DNA of 64,000 nt, from assembly GCA_020854055.1 (NCBI GenBank), contig JADZGD010000143.1, positions 62,001 to 126,000 of the forward strand, read 5' to 3'. Below the pieces are notes generated by a model. That model ran no database searches and had not been told where the DNA came from. It worked only from the letters and a program-made list of their open reading frames with translations. The stretch comes from Bryobacterales bacterium. GTDB taxonomy: Bacteria > Acidobacteriota > Terriglobia > Bryobacterales > Bryobacteraceae. The position numbers were made by a program, and so were the translations under genes. Positions 46,144 to 55,545 of the stretch are shown here, in pieces; positions within the stretch are counted from its first letter, which is position 1; each line of letters starts with the position of its first letter.

Positions 46144-47814
46144 TCAGTAACCTTCGGCGGTAGCCTCCACCCTCGGATCGGGGGCGCCCTCGAGCCATCC
46201 ATCGCCGAATGCGATGGCGGCTACTTCACAAAACGGTTTCAACTTTCTGATGCGGTGCCCGCGCTGTTCAAGCAGCCGTATGGTGTCGGGCGAGATGCCC
46301 GGTTCCACATCGAGCTGATCCGGGCGCCATTGGTGATGGAAGCGGGGGAAATTCACCGCGTCCTGGACATTCATACCGAAGTCGATAACGTTCAATATCA
46401 CCTCGAGCACGGCATTGATGATGCGCGCACCACCCGGCGAACCGAGCACCAGCAGGGGACGGTTGCCATGGAGCACGATGGTCGGCGTCATGCACGACAG
46501 CGGGCGCTTCCCTGGCTGAATGGCGTTGGCCTCGCCCTGCACCAGGCCGAAGTTGTTAGGGAAGCCAGGCTTGGCGGCAAAATCGTCCATCTCGTTGTTC
46601 AGCAGGAAGCCGAGCCCGGGCACGGTGACGCCTGAGCCGAAGTTTCCGTTGATGGTGTAGGTCAACGATACCAGCGTGCCTTCGGCGTCGGCAATGGAAA
46701 AGTGGGTGGTGCTGGCGGCGGAAACGGGCACGGCAGCGCCGGGCCGGATGCGGGCGCTCGGTGTCGCGCGGTATGGATCCACCGACGCGCGCCACCGCGC
46801 GATGTGTTCCCTGCTCAACAGGCGGGCAACGGGAACCTGAACAAAATCGGGATCGCCGAGGAACTGGCTGCGGTCGGCATAGGCGCGCCGCATGGCTTCG
46901 GCGGCGTAGTGAATGGCGGCGGCTGAACCCGCTCCCTCGCGCTCGTATCCGCTGTTTTCCAGGATTCCCAGCATCTCAAGCAACACCACGCCACCCGAAC
47001 TGGGAGGGGGCGCGGTGAGAATCGTATAGCCGCGATAGGAGCCCTCGAGCGGCTTACGTTCCACTGCCTGGTAGTTGCGCAAATCCTCCGCGGTGATCAT
47101 CCCGCCATGCGCTCGCATCGCCTGCGCCAGACGTTGGGCGGTCTCACCCTCATAAAAGCCGGCCGCCCCCAGGCGAGCGATTCGCTCCAGTGTTTGGGCC
47201 AGTTCCGGCTGAATCAGCAGGTCGCCAGGCTTCAGGTACTGCCCGTCATGAAGAAAGATCCGCCGCGATTCGGCAAATTTCGGTAGCTTTTCGTCCGCGC
47301 GCAGCGATACAGCGAGAGAGTAGGGGACCGGAAACCCCGATTTGGCCAGCAGAATCGCCGGTTGGAGCAGTTCCGCCCACGGCTTATGTCCATAACGGCG
47401 GTGAGCCAGTTCCAGTCCGCGCACGGTGCCGGGCACGCCGGCGGCGCGCCAGCCCACCAGGCTGTCCGCCGTCGGGCGCCCGCCAGCATCGAGATACATA
47501 TCGTGGCTGGCGCCGGCTGGAGCCTTTTCACGAAAATCGATGAATGTCGAGCGGCCGCCGGGCAAACGCGCCAGCAGGAATCCGCCTCCGCCCAGGTTGC
47601 CGGCCGAAGGGTGCGTCACCGCCAGTACGAAGGCTACACATACCGCCGCATCCACCGCGTTCCCGCCGGAGCGCAGCACCGCGGCGCCGGCGCGGGTGGC
47701 ATGGTCCTCGCGGGTAACCACCATCGCCCGGCGCGCTCTCACCGGTTGCGCGGCGGTAAGCGGGAATGCCTGTGCGATGGCCACGAGCATCAGCACAGGC
47801 CGGTGGAGATGCAT
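46144..47814 (-). CDS. ggt: Gamma-glutamyltranspeptidase
   Basis: 556 residues with a signal peptide (LMLVAIAQAFPLTAAQ). RSGGNAVDAAVCVAFVLAVTHP and GGGGFLLARLPGG open the fold. The autoprocessing site STTHFSIAD contains the catalytic Thr369 that becomes the N-terminus of the small subunit. SPGGARIINAVLEVILNVID completes the gamma-glutamyl site. It cleaves glutathione and other gamma-glutamyl compounds in the periplasm. 50 bp after rlmB. Confidence 0.92.
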   Translation of the reverse strand: MHLHRPVLMLVAIAQAFPLTAAQPVRARRAMVVTREDHATRAGAAVLRSGGNAVDAAVCVAFVLAVTHPSAGNLGGGGFLLARLPGGRSTFIDFREKAPAGASHDMYLDAGGRPTADSLVGWRAAGVPGTVRGLELAHRRYGHKPWAELLQPAILLAKSGFPVPYSLAVSLRADEKLPKFAESRRIFLHDGQYLKPGDLLIQPELAQTLERIARLGAAGFYEGETAQRLAQAMRAHGGMITAEDLRNYQAVERKPLEGSYRGYTILTAPPPSSGGVVLLEMLGILENSGYEREGAGSAAAIHYAAEAMRRAYADRSQFLGDPDFVQVPVARLLSREHIARWRASVDPYRATPSARIRPGAAVPVSAASTTHFSIADAEGTLVSLTYTINGNFGSGVTVPGLGFLLNNEMDDFAAKPGFPNNFGLVQGEANAIQPGKRPLSCMTPTIVLHGNRPLLVLGSPGGARIINAVLEVILNVIDFGMNVQDAVNFPRFHHQWRPDQLDVEPGISPDTIRLLEQRGHRIRKLKPFCEVAAIAFGDGWLEGAPDPRVEATAEGY

Positions 47815-47864
47815 CGAGTCTTCATTTTACTGCGGAGGCTACCCGGCGCGGTTCCGGCGGCCTG

Positions 47865-48578
47865 TTACAGCCGGCGCCGCTTCCATTCAAACAGCACGAT
47901 GCCCGCGGCCACGGAGACGTTCAATGAGGATACCGGACCCGACATAGGAATTCGCACCAGGACGTCGCAATGTTTCCGCACCTGTTCGTGCAACCCGTGG
48001 CCCTCCCCGCCCAGCACCAGCAGGGTGGGGCGGTTGAAGGCGGCTTGGTCGAAGGTTTCGCCGCCACGCTCGTCCAGGCCATAAATCCAGTAGCCTGCCT
48101 TCTTCTGCCTCTCGATGGTCTGCGAGACATTGCCCACTCGCACCACCGGCAGGTATTCCAACGCTCCCGCGGCCGCTTTGGCTACCGTTTCGGTGAGGCC
48201 CGCGGCGCGGCGCTCGGGAATCAGTACGGCCGAGGCTCCGGCGGCATGAGCGGTGCGGATAATGGCGCCCAGGTTGTGCGGATCCTCCACGCCATCGAGC
48301 AGCAGCAGCAGTTGGGCGTCCGCTGGAAGATCTTCCAGTTCACGATAGCGGTGTGCCGCTCCCAGCGCGACCACCCCCTGATGCACGGCGCCGCGTGATA
48401 GCCGGTCTAATGACTCCCGAGGCTCGAAGCGTACCGGCACATCGCGCTGGCGGCACAACTCGATCAACTCCTGCAATCGCGGGCCGCCGGCCCCCTTGGC
48501 GATCAGTACGCGTTCGAGCGGCCTTCCGGCCCGGAGGGCTTCGCGCACGGGATGGAAACCGGAGAGAACGCCGGACAT
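47865..48578 (-). CDS. rlmB: 23S rRNA (guanosine-2'-O-)-methyltransferase RlmB, SpoU family
   Basis: 237 residues. The short N-terminal SpoU substrate-binding domain (GFHPVREALRAG, RGAVHQGVVAL) precedes the SPOUT knot with LLDGVEDPHNLGAIIRTAHAAG, LVLGGEGHGL and MSGPVSSLNVSVAAGIVLFE. Those are the three SpoU motifs with the catalytic Arg and SAM-binding knot. Start lies 13 bp after the pepA stop. Confidence 0.9.
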   Translation of the reverse strand: MSGVLSGFHPVREALRAGRPLERVLIAKGAGGPRLQELIELCRQRDVPVRFEPRESLDRLSRGAVHQGVVALGAAHRYRELEDLPADAQLLLLLDGVEDPHNLGAIIRTAHAAGASAVLIPERRAAGLTETVAKAAAGALEYLPVVRVGNVSQTIERQKKAGYWIYGLDERGGETFDQAAFNRPTLLVLGGEGHGLHEQVRKHCDVLVRIPMSGPVSSLNVSVAAGIVLFEWKRRRL

Positions 48579-48591
48579 AGCTTGGCCGCCG

Positions 48592-50091
48592 CTACTTCCA
48601 ATCGAGCGCCAGCCGGCAGAACGCGCGTAGCGGCACGCCCGTGGGACCCTTGGCCAGCCACGGATCCGCTTCTTCGTTCCAGGCCGTGCCCGCGATATCG
48701 AGGTGCGTCCAGGGGGTTTCGCCGGCGAACTCTTTCAGGAACACGGCGGCGGTGATGGCGCCTCCCCACCGCCCGCCGATGTTAGCGATGTCGGCGAAGG
48801 AGCTTTCCAGGTACTCGCGGTATTCCTCATCGAGCGGCATTTGCCAGCAGGTCTCCCCTTCGGCGCGGCCGGCCTCCAGGACTCGGCTGCCGAACTCCTG
48901 GTGGTTGGTGAACAGCCCGATGTGGATGTGGGCCAGCGCTACAACGATGGCTCCGGTCAGTGTAGCAGCGTCCACCAGGTGGGTGCATCCCAAACGCTTG
49001 GCGTAAGTCAGTGCATCGGCCAGAATCAGCCGGCCTTCGGCGTCCGTGTTGAGCACCTCGATGGTTTTGCCGGAAAGCGAGGTCACGATGTCGCCCGGAC
49101 GCTGCGCCCGCGCGCCCGGCATATTTTCCACCGCCGGTATGATGCCGGTTACGGTGACACGCGGCTTCAACTGGGCGATGGCGCGCAGTGCGCCAATCAC
49201 CGCGGCCCCGCCTGACATGTCGTAGCGCATCTTCTCCATGCCTTCGGACGGTTTGATCGAGATACCGCCGGTGTCGAAGGTGACGCCTTTGCCGACCAGC
49301 CCAAGGTGAGTGCCCTCCAGCGGGTTCCGGGGGCGATAGCGCAACACGATTAGAAACGGAGGCTCATCGGAACCCTGGGCAACGCCAAGCAATGCGCCCA
49401 TTCCCAAGTCCTGCATCAGGCCGCGATCGAGCACCTCGCACTCCAGGCCGAACTCGGCGGCCATCTTCTGCGCGGCAGAGGCCATCCCTGACGGGGTGAG
49501 ACGATTACCCGGTTCGTTGGCCAGGCCACGGGTGAAGTTTTGCGCCTCGGCGATGATGCGACCGGTCTCGGCAGCCTCATCGGGCGCGGACGCGCCGGCC
49601 ACCGAGAAACGCTCCACCACCTGTACCTCTTTCTTGTCCGTCTGATAGGCGTCCGGATTGTAATCCGCCAGGATGGCGCCTTCGACGGCGGCGGTAACAA
49701 ACCCGGCTCCCGCACAGGTGTCCGGCAACACCAGCGCGATTCGTTTGTAACCCCGTGGCTTCAGTGACCGCAGTGCGGCGCCGGCGAGTTTCCGTGCCGC
49801 GTTTGGGTTGAACCTGTCCTGTTTGCCCGCGCCCATCACCACAATGCGCCGCGCGCGGGCCGTTCCCGGCTGGTGTAGGGTGACCGAATCGAATGTCTTT
49901 CCCTTGAATTCCCCAGTCTCCACCAGGCCGGCCAGCCAGGCGCCGGCCAGCGGTTGGGCAGCTTCCGGCAACGCCGGCAGGTGGCCGTTACCGGCTTCGA
50001 AAACAGTCAAAACGAGAGCGTCGGTTTCCAGTTCGGCGAGCGGGGTTCGATCGATTGTAATTTCCATAAGTGGTTGTTGCGTCTCAGTCAC
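48592..50091 (-). CDS. pepA: Leucyl aminopeptidase (M17)
   Basis: 499 residues. The M17 signature NTDAEGRLIL and metal-site segments GLVGKGVTFDTGGISIKPSE, MRYDMSGGAAV, DAATLTGAIVVAL are present. It removes N-terminal residues from peptides and can act as a DNA-binding protein in some bacteria. A GTG at 50091 overlaps the smpB stop by 8 bp; an ATG at 50067 (MEITIDRTPLAELETDALVL) is an equally plausible start. Confidence 0.94.
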   Translation of the reverse strand: MTETQQPLMEITIDRTPLAELETDALVLTVFEAGNGHLPALPEAAQPLAGAWLAGLVETGEFKGKTFDSVTLHQPGTARARRIVVMGAGKQDRFNPNAARKLAGAALRSLKPRGYKRIALVLPDTCAGAGFVTAAVEGAILADYNPDAYQTDKKEVQVVERFSVAGASAPDEAAETGRIIAEAQNFTRGLANEPGNRLTPSGMASAAQKMAAEFGLECEVLDRGLMQDLGMGALLGVAQGSDEPPFLIVLRYRPRNPLEGTHLGLVGKGVTFDTGGISIKPSEGMEKMRYDMSGGAAVIGALRAIAQLKPRVTVTGIIPAVENMPGARAQRPGDIVTSLSGKTIEVLNTDAEGRLILADALTYAKRLGCTHLVDAATLTGAIVVALAHIHIGLFTNHQEFGSRVLEAGRAEGETCWQMPLDEEYREYLESSFADIANIGGRWGGAITAAVFLKEFAGETPWTHLDIAGTAWNEEADPWLAKGPTGVPLRAFCRLALDWK

Positions 50092-50554
50092 GGCCGCGGC
50101 GCATGGCCGCGCGGGCCTCTGCTTCCTGGGTACGGGTGCGTTCCGCTTCGCGCTTGTCGTGCAGTTGCTTGCCGCGCGCCAGGGCGATCTCGCATTTTAT
50201 TCGGCCTTGTTTCAGGTAGACCTTGGTGGGAACCAGCGTCAGCCCTTTTTCCCTGGTCTTGCCCTGTAGCTTGTCAATTTCCCGGCGATGCAGCAGCAGC
50301 TTCCGCCGCCGGACCGGGTCATGGTTTTCGCGGTTGCCGTGCGAGTAATGCCCGATGTGGGCATTGACCAGCCAGGCTTCCTTGCCGGCGATTTCGGCGT
50401 AGCTATCGAGTAGCTGAACCTTTCCCGAGCGCGCGGACTTCACCTCCGTACCCGACAGCACGACTCCGGCTTCAAATCGTTCCAGCAAGTGGTAGTTGTG
50501 TCCAGCGCGGCGGTTGTCAGCGAGAATTTTCCAGCCGCCGTCCTGCTTTGGCAA
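50084..50554 (-). CDS. smpB: SsrA-binding protein SmpB
   Basis: 156 residues. ILADNRRAGHNYHLLERFEAGVVL, SGTEVKSARSGKVQL, HIGHYSHGN and the RRRKLLLHRREIDKL helix are diagnostic. SmpB brings tmRNA to stalled ribosomes. The basic, Arg-rich C-terminal tail is normal. First gene of the minus-strand run; the tmRNA gene is not in the window. Confidence 0.95.
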   Translation of the reverse strand: MPKQDGGWKILADNRRAGHNYHLLERFEAGVVLSGTEVKSARSGKVQLLDSYAEIAGKEAWLVNAHIGHYSHGNRENHDPVRRRKLLLHRREIDKLQGKTREKGLTLVPTKVYLKQGRIKCEIALARGKQLHDKREAERTRTQEAEARAAMRRGRD

Positions 50555-50596
50555 AGTTTTGTCCTAAACGCGGGCAATACGCGGATCGTCAATGAG

Positions 50597-50626
50597 TTGT
50601 AGCGTTCTTGCGCGTACAGGTATTAT
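50597..50626 (+). promoter_or_regulatory. Weak candidate promoter for the secretin operon
   Basis: TTGTAG at 50597 and TATTAT at 50621 are separated by 18 bp, about 30 bp before the secretin start. The -10 match is good, the -35 match poor. Confidence 0.3.
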
Positions 50627-50655
50627 TTTATCATAGGGCGAAAAGAATCAATAAG

Positions 50656-53367
50656 ATGCGTGATTCCAAGTGCGCTCCCAAGCGCGGCGGTGGCCACGTT
50701 GCCGGTTCAGGGCGGAAGCGAGCGGAGGGAGTTCAGGCGCGGAAGTTTGTAGCGCTGCTGCTGGTGTTTCTGATGACGGGCGGCGGCCTGGAAGCCAAGA
50801 CGCGGAAAGGCGACCGGTTTCTCAAGGAAGGCCGGGCGGCCGAGGCCCAGAAGAACTACGACCAGGCGCTGGCGATGTATGAGAAAGCTGCCAGCGAAGA
50901 CCCTTCCGACACCGAGTACATCCTTAGCGTACGCCGCATGCGTTTCACCGCCGGCGAGGCGCACGTCAATGCGGGACAGGCGCTACGCGGGGAGGGCAAA
51001 CTCGACGCGGCGCTGGTCGAGTTCGAAAAGGCCGCCGCAATTGACCCGTCGTCGCTGATTGCCGAATCCGAGATCGCCCGCACCAACGAGATGATCGAGC
51101 GGGAAAAGCGCCTCGCCGCCCAACCCGGAGCCAAACCGCGCACCAGCGCCGAACGCGCCATGACGCCCGCCGAGGAGGCTCGGCAAGAAACCGGAAAGCG
51201 TATCGCCGAGATGATGTCCGCTCCGGAACTGCGGCCCATCTCACGGCAGATCACCACCCTCAAGATGAATAACCAGCCGCCCAAGGTGCTTTTTGAGACC
51301 GTTGGCAAACTGGCAGGGATTAACGTGATCTTCGATCCGGACTTTACGACCGGGGGCGCGGCCAAGAACTTCAGCGTCGATCTGACCAATATCACGCTCG
51401 AGGAGGCGCTCGATTACCTTGCCGTGCTGACCAAGACTTTCTGGAAGCCGCTGTCGGACAACACCATCTTCGTTGCCCAGGACCAGCCCCAGAAGCGGCG
51501 CGATTACGAGGATTACGAAGTTAAGACGTTTTATCTGAACAACGTTCAGACTACCCAGGAGCTTTCTGAGATCGCCACCGCCGTGCGCGCAGTCACCGAT
51601 ATCCGCCGCCTGTTTCAATACAACGCCCAGAAGGCCATCCTGGTCCGCGGCACGGTCGACCAGGTGAACCTGGCCGAAAAGCTCATCCGCGACCTCGACA
51701 AACCGAAGGGCGAGGTGGTGGTGGACGTAGTGGTGATGGAAGTCAACCGGACCAAATCGAGAACCCTTGGCGGTTCCATTACCTCAGGCACCACCAACGG
51801 CCTGCAAGTCGGCGTAGGGCCGGTTGCCAGCAGCACTCCCGGCGCGTCGAATGGTTCCGGCACCGCTGCAGCCGGCGCCAGCAATGCGGGCTCCGTCCTG
51901 CTTTCCGATATTTTTCGCCTGGGGAGCCGAGATTTCGCCATGACCTTGCCAGGCTACGCCCTCAATGCGGTGATGACCGATTCGGCCACCAAAGTCGTGC
52001 AGTCGCCGCAGGTGCGCGCCGTGGACGGCATCAAGGCGTCGCTCCGCATCGGCGATCGTGTTCCCACCGCCACCGGCAGTTTCCAGCCGGGTATCGGCGC
52101 CGTCGGTGTGAGCCCGCTGGTGAATACCCAGTTTCAATTCATCGAGGTGGGCGTAAACGTGGATATGACTGCCTACGTCCATAGCTACAACGAAGTGTCG
52201 TTGCACATCGAGCTCGAGATTTCGCAAGTACGCGACCACGTAGACATCGGCGGCATCTCGCAGCCGATCATCGGCCAGCGCAAGGTAGCCCACGATTTGC
52301 GGTTGAAGGAAGGGCAGGCGACGCTGCTCGGCGGAATGATGATGAATCAGGATTCCAACAACATCTCCGGCACCCCGGGGCTGGCAAATATTCCGCTGTT
52401 GAAATACCTGTTTTCGGTGAACACGCACTCGACATCGAACCAGGAGCTTGTGATCGCGCTGGTTCCGCATATTGTTCGCGCACCCGAACTGACGTTAGAG
52501 AATCTGAAGGGAGTGGCGGCCGGGAACGATCAGGTCGTGCGGCTCACTTACGGCGAGCCGCTGGAGGAGCGCCGTACCGCGGCCGTGGCCGCCGCCAATT
52601 CGCCGGCAACTCCCGTTTCGGCGGCTGCGCCAACGCTGCCCGGTGTTCCGGTAATGCCGCCGGCCGGACAAACTGCACCCGCGGTTCCTGCCGCCCCCGC
52701 AACTCCAACTGCCCCGCACACTCCGCCGCTACCGGGTGTACCCGCCGCGCCACCGCCGGTTGTTCCGGCGGCGCCGCCCAGTTCCAGCGGACCAGCCCGG
52801 ACCACCACGCCGCCGGCTCCAGGCGCGCCGGCTGCTGCCGAACGTCCGCTGGTGCATTTCAATAGACGCTCTATCACGGCGCCGTCCGAACCTGGGGCGG
52901 GGAGTGAGGCTGCCGCTCCCCATGTTCAGGGCGCGCCGGCTGCCGCTGAAGGTCCGGTAGTGCTTTTCAACACGCCCGCACTGACGGTGCCCACAGCCGC
53001 CTCCAGAACGGTAACGCTTCAGATCCAGAACGTAAACGACCTGTTCAGCGCTCCCATCCGGATCCACTTCGATCCCAAGGTGATTCAGATCGAGGAGATC
53101 CGCCAGGGCAACATGATGGCGGGCGCTGGCGGCCAGCGGGTGATCTTCACCCGGAATATCCGGAATGACGCCGGTGAAGCATCGGTTAATCTCAGCCGGC
53201 TGCCGGGCTCGGGAGGCGCCAGCGGGTCGGGAGACCTGCTGAATATCACTGTTACAGGAGTCGCGCCGGGCACGGCGAAGCTCACGGCCGAGGCGCCGTT
53301 GCAAAACTCGCAAATGCAGCCGATTTCTCCGGCCAGGGTGTCTGACCTGACCGTAACGGTGAAATGA
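50656..53367 (+). CDS. Secretin with N-terminal TPRs and C-terminal cohesin-like domain (GspD/PilQ type)
   Basis: About 903 residues from the ATG at 50656. A basic leader with one hydrophobic helix (about 31-43) is followed by TPR repeats (EAQKNYDQALAMYEKAASEDP, GKLDAALVEFEKAAAIDPSS). An STN/N0 domain (NQPPKVLFETVGKLAGINVIF) and N-domain come next, then the secretin core ending in GQRKVAHDLRLKEGQATLLGG and HSTSNQELVIALVPHIVR. A Pro/Ala-rich linker (52600-52980) leads to a cohesin-like beta sandwich (VTLQIQNVNDLFSAPIRIHF) at the C-terminus. Forms an outer-membrane channel for type II secretion or type IV pili. The next gene overlaps it by 4 bp (ATGA). Confidence 0.88.
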   Translation: MRDSKCAPKRGGGHVAGSGRKRAEGVQARKFVALLLVFLMTGGGLEAKTRKGDRFLKEGRAAEAQKNYDQALAMYEKAASEDPSDTEYILSVRRMRFTAGEAHVNAGQALRGEGKLDAALVEFEKAAAIDPSSLIAESEIARTNEMIEREKRLAAQPGAKPRTSAERAMTPAEEARQETGKRIAEMMSAPELRPISRQITTLKMNNQPPKVLFETVGKLAGINVIFDPDFTTGGAAKNFSVDLTNITLEEALDYLAVLTKTFWKPLSDNTIFVAQDQPQKRRDYEDYEVKTFYLNNVQTTQELSEIATAVRAVTDIRRLFQYNAQKAILVRGTVDQVNLAEKLIRDLDKPKGEVVVDVVVMEVNRTKSRTLGGSITSGTTNGLQVGVGPVASSTPGASNGSGTAAAGASNAGSVLLSDIFRLGSRDFAMTLPGYALNAVMTDSATKVVQSPQVRAVDGIKASLRIGDRVPTATGSFQPGIGAVGVSPLVNTQFQFIEVGVNVDMTAYVHSYNEVSLHIELEISQVRDHVDIGGISQPIIGQRKVAHDLRLKEGQATLLGGMMMNQDSNNISGTPGLANIPLLKYLFSVNTHSTSNQELVIALVPHIVRAPELTLENLKGVAAGNDQVVRLTYGEPLEERRTAAVAAANSPATPVSAAAPTLPGVPVMPPAGQTAPAVPAAPATPTAPHTPPLPGVPAAPPPVVPAAPPSSSGPARTTTPPAPGAPAAAERPLVHFNRRSITAPSEPGAGSEAAAPHVQGAPAAAEGPVVLFNTPALTVPTAASRTVTLQIQNVNDLFSAPIRIHFDPKVIQIEEIRQGNMMAGAGGQRVIFTRNIRNDAGEASVNLSRLPGSGGASGSGDLLNITVTGVAPGTAKLTAEAPLQNSQMQPISPARVSDLTVTVK

Positions 53368-53840
53368 GTAATTTGAGACGTAAGAACCAGCGTGGATTGA
53401 CGCTGGTGGAGTTGATCGTCGCCTTCACCATCATGATGCTGTTGTCGGCGATGGCCGTCCCGCTGGCGCGCCACAAAGTCAAGCAGGAGCGGGAGCGCGA
53501 TCTCAGAAACGCGTTGCGCGAAATCCGGGCGGCGATCGACAAATACAAGGACATGGCCGACGCTAACCTGCTGGGGCAGATCGAGGCGGGCACCGAAGGT
53601 TATCCGAAGTCTCTCGATGTGCTGGTGGAAGGGGTGAAACTCGGCCAGTCCGCCGACGGAAAGAAGATCCGCTTCCTCCGCCGGCTGCCCAAGGATCCAA
53701 TGACGAACTCTTACGATTGGGGCAAGCGCAGCACCCAGGATGACCCGGATTCCAACAGTTGGGGTGGACAAAATGTGTTTGACGTGTTCACCAAGAGCAT
53801 GGACAAGGCCGGCGATGGAACACCCTATGCGGAGTGGTAA
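53364..53840 (+). CDS. Type II secretion/type IV pilin-like pseudopilin (GspG-like)
   Basis: 158 residues. The class III leader is cut after G11 (QRG/LTLVEL); the residue after the cut is Leu rather than the usual Phe, and Glu at +5 is conserved. The hydrophobic helix LTLVELIVAFTIMMLLSAMAVPLA follows, then ALREIRAAIDKYKDMAD and a RLPKDPMTNSYDWG loop as in GspG calcium-binding pseudopilins. Translationally coupled to the secretin gene. Confidence 0.88.
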   Translation: MSNLRRKNQRGLTLVELIVAFTIMMLLSAMAVPLARHKVKQERERDLRNALREIRAAIDKYKDMADANLLGQIEAGTEGYPKSLDVLVEGVKLGQSADGKKIRFLRRLPKDPMTNSYDWGKRSTQDDPDSNSWGGQNVFDVFTKSMDKAGDGTPYAEW

Positions 53841-54219
53841 ACGAGGATTCACGCTCGTCGAAATGATGGTCGTGATGACGATCATCTCGATCCTCGTCTC
53901 GATCGCCGTGCCGTTGTACCAGAAGTCGATTCTCCGCTCGAAAGAGAGTGTGCTCCGCAATAACCTGTTCACTCTGAGAACGGTAATTGACGAGTACACC
54001 TACGACAAGCAGAAAGCTCCCCAATCACTGGAAGATCTGGTAAACGACGGTTACCTCCGCACCGTGCCGCTCGATCCCATGACCGGTTCTTCACAGACCT
54101 GGCAACTGGTGATGGAGGACGCAATGAGCAGTGTCAACCAGACCGAGCCCGGTATCTTTGACGTCCACAGCGGCTCCGATAAGGCAAGCCTGGAAGGCAC
54201 GCCTTATTCCGAGTGGTAA
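53815..54219 (+). CDS. Second pseudopilin (GspG-like)
   Basis: 134 residues from the ATG at 53815, 6 nt after AAGG; an ATG at 53827 is an alternative. With the 53815 start the cleavage site is again after G11 (GKRG/FTLVEM), matching its neighbour, with Glu at +5. The helix FTLVEMMVVMTIISILVSIAVPL, SVLRNNLFTLRTVIDEYTYDK and LPLDPMTGSSQTW-type loop mark a GspG-like protein. It overlaps the first pseudopilin gene by 26 bp. Both proteins end with the motif GTPY-EW, showing they are paralogues. Confidence 0.85.
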   Translation: MEHPMRSGKRGFTLVEMMVVMTIISILVSIAVPLYQKSILRSKESVLRNNLFTLRTVIDEYTYDKQKAPQSLEDLVNDGYLRTVPLDPMTGSSQTWQLVMEDAMSSVNQTEPGIFDVHSGSDKASLEGTPYSEW

Positions 54220-54232
54220 TCGTTTGCGCCGT

Positions 54233-55375
54233 TTACAGCGAACTTCGTTCCACGAACACGTCTTCGCGCCGGAGAACGGCAGGATCGAGTTCGGCCCCCA
54301 GTCCGGGCCCGGGAGGCAGTGGAAACTCGCCGTTCACCGGCGTCACCAGTTGCGTGAGCAACCCGGCGTATTCGTCGCTGTAATGGCGCCGCACGGACTC
54401 TAAAATATGGAGGTTGGTCAGATTCGCCGCCAGGTGCAGCGACGCCATGTGCAGCAGCGGGCCGCCGCAGTTGTGCGGCGCAACCGGAAGGTAATGCGTC
54501 TCGGCCGCCGACGCGATCTTTTTCGCCTCCGATAATCCGCCGCACCAGCACAGATCCGGCATGACAATCGAAGCCGCGCCGTTTGCCAGCAACTCGCGGA
54601 AACCCCACCGCGTCATTAACCGCTCGCTCAGGCACAGCGGCGTGCGGGTGGCATCCTTTAATTCCCGATATGCCGCCAGATTGTCCTGAGGGAGCATCTC
54701 TTCCAGCCATAGCGGCGCCAGCGGTTCGAGCGCATGCGCAATGCGGATGGCCGAGGGCAGGTTCCAGTAGCCGTGAAACTCCATGGCCACTTCCATCCGG
54801 CCGCCGAACTCATCGCGAATCCTGCCCAGCGGCTCGATGCCGGCTCGTATCTGTTCCGGCGTGATGAACTGTCCGGAGTTTTGCCTGGCAATCGAATCAA
54901 ACGGCCAGATCTTCATCGCCCGGATGCCGGAATCGTATAATTCCTGAGCCAGTTTCACTGGTTCGGTGAGGAAATCCACCCGGTCGTAACAGGTGTTGTA
55001 GGTGCGAATCGACTGGCGCGACGCTCCGCCCAATAGCTGGTAGACGGGAGCATTCAGCGCCTTGCCCTTGAGGTCCCACAACGCCAGGTCCACGGCGCTG
55101 ATGGCCCGCATCTCCGCGCCTGCCCAGCCGCTGTAGGAAACGGCCACGAGCATGTCGGCCCACAGCTTGTCGATGGCCGAAGGATCGCGTCCCAGCAGCA
55201 CCCCGGCCAGCGCGGAGTGGATCACCGCCTGGGCAGCCAGCGGGAAGGGGTATGTTTCACCAAGCCCCGACAGCCCCTCATCGGTATGCAAGCGGACCCA
55301 CAGGTATTGCACCGGGCCGGCGTGAACGCGGATACCGGATTTCAGATAGATTGTTTCGACAGCGGTGATTTTCAT
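54233..55375 (-). CDS. Mandelate racemase/muconate-lactonizing (enolase superfamily) enzyme
   Basis: 380 residues. An N-terminal capping domain (MKITAVETIYLKSG) precedes a barrel with AVDLALWDLKGKALNAPVYQLLGG, the metal-site segments MEFHGYWN, WLEEMLPQDN and CLSERLMTRW, and the late VAPHNCGGPLL with the catalytic His. That combination is close to the sugar-acid dehydratase group (galactonate/mannonate-dehydratase-like). The substrate is not resolved. Converges with the pseudopilin gene, 13 bp apart. Confidence 0.85.
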   Translation of the reverse strand: MKITAVETIYLKSGIRVHAGPVQYLWVRLHTDEGLSGLGETYPFPLAAQAVIHSALAGVLLGRDPSAIDKLWADMLVAVSYSGWAGAEMRAISAVDLALWDLKGKALNAPVYQLLGGASRQSIRTYNTCYDRVDFLTEPVKLAQELYDSGIRAMKIWPFDSIARQNSGQFITPEQIRAGIEPLGRIRDEFGGRMEVAMEFHGYWNLPSAIRIAHALEPLAPLWLEEMLPQDNLAAYRELKDATRTPLCLSERLMTRWGFRELLANGAASIVMPDLCWCGGLSEAKKIASAAETHYLPVAPHNCGGPLLHMASLHLAANLTNLHILESVRRHYSDEYAGLLTQLVTPVNGEFPLPPGPGLGAELDPAVLRREDVFVERSSL

Positions 55376-55545
55376 GAAATTCGAGAAAACGAAATAAACC
55401 TGCGGCGCAACGCAACTTCAGGCTGCCGCCAGCGCCTGTCTCACTATACACCGCGCCGCCAGCCATCAGCCCGGCAACGCTGCTGTCACGGTTACCATCG
55501 CATGCCGGACCTCGCGAGCAGCGTCAAACGGGCAGGAGAGCTAAC

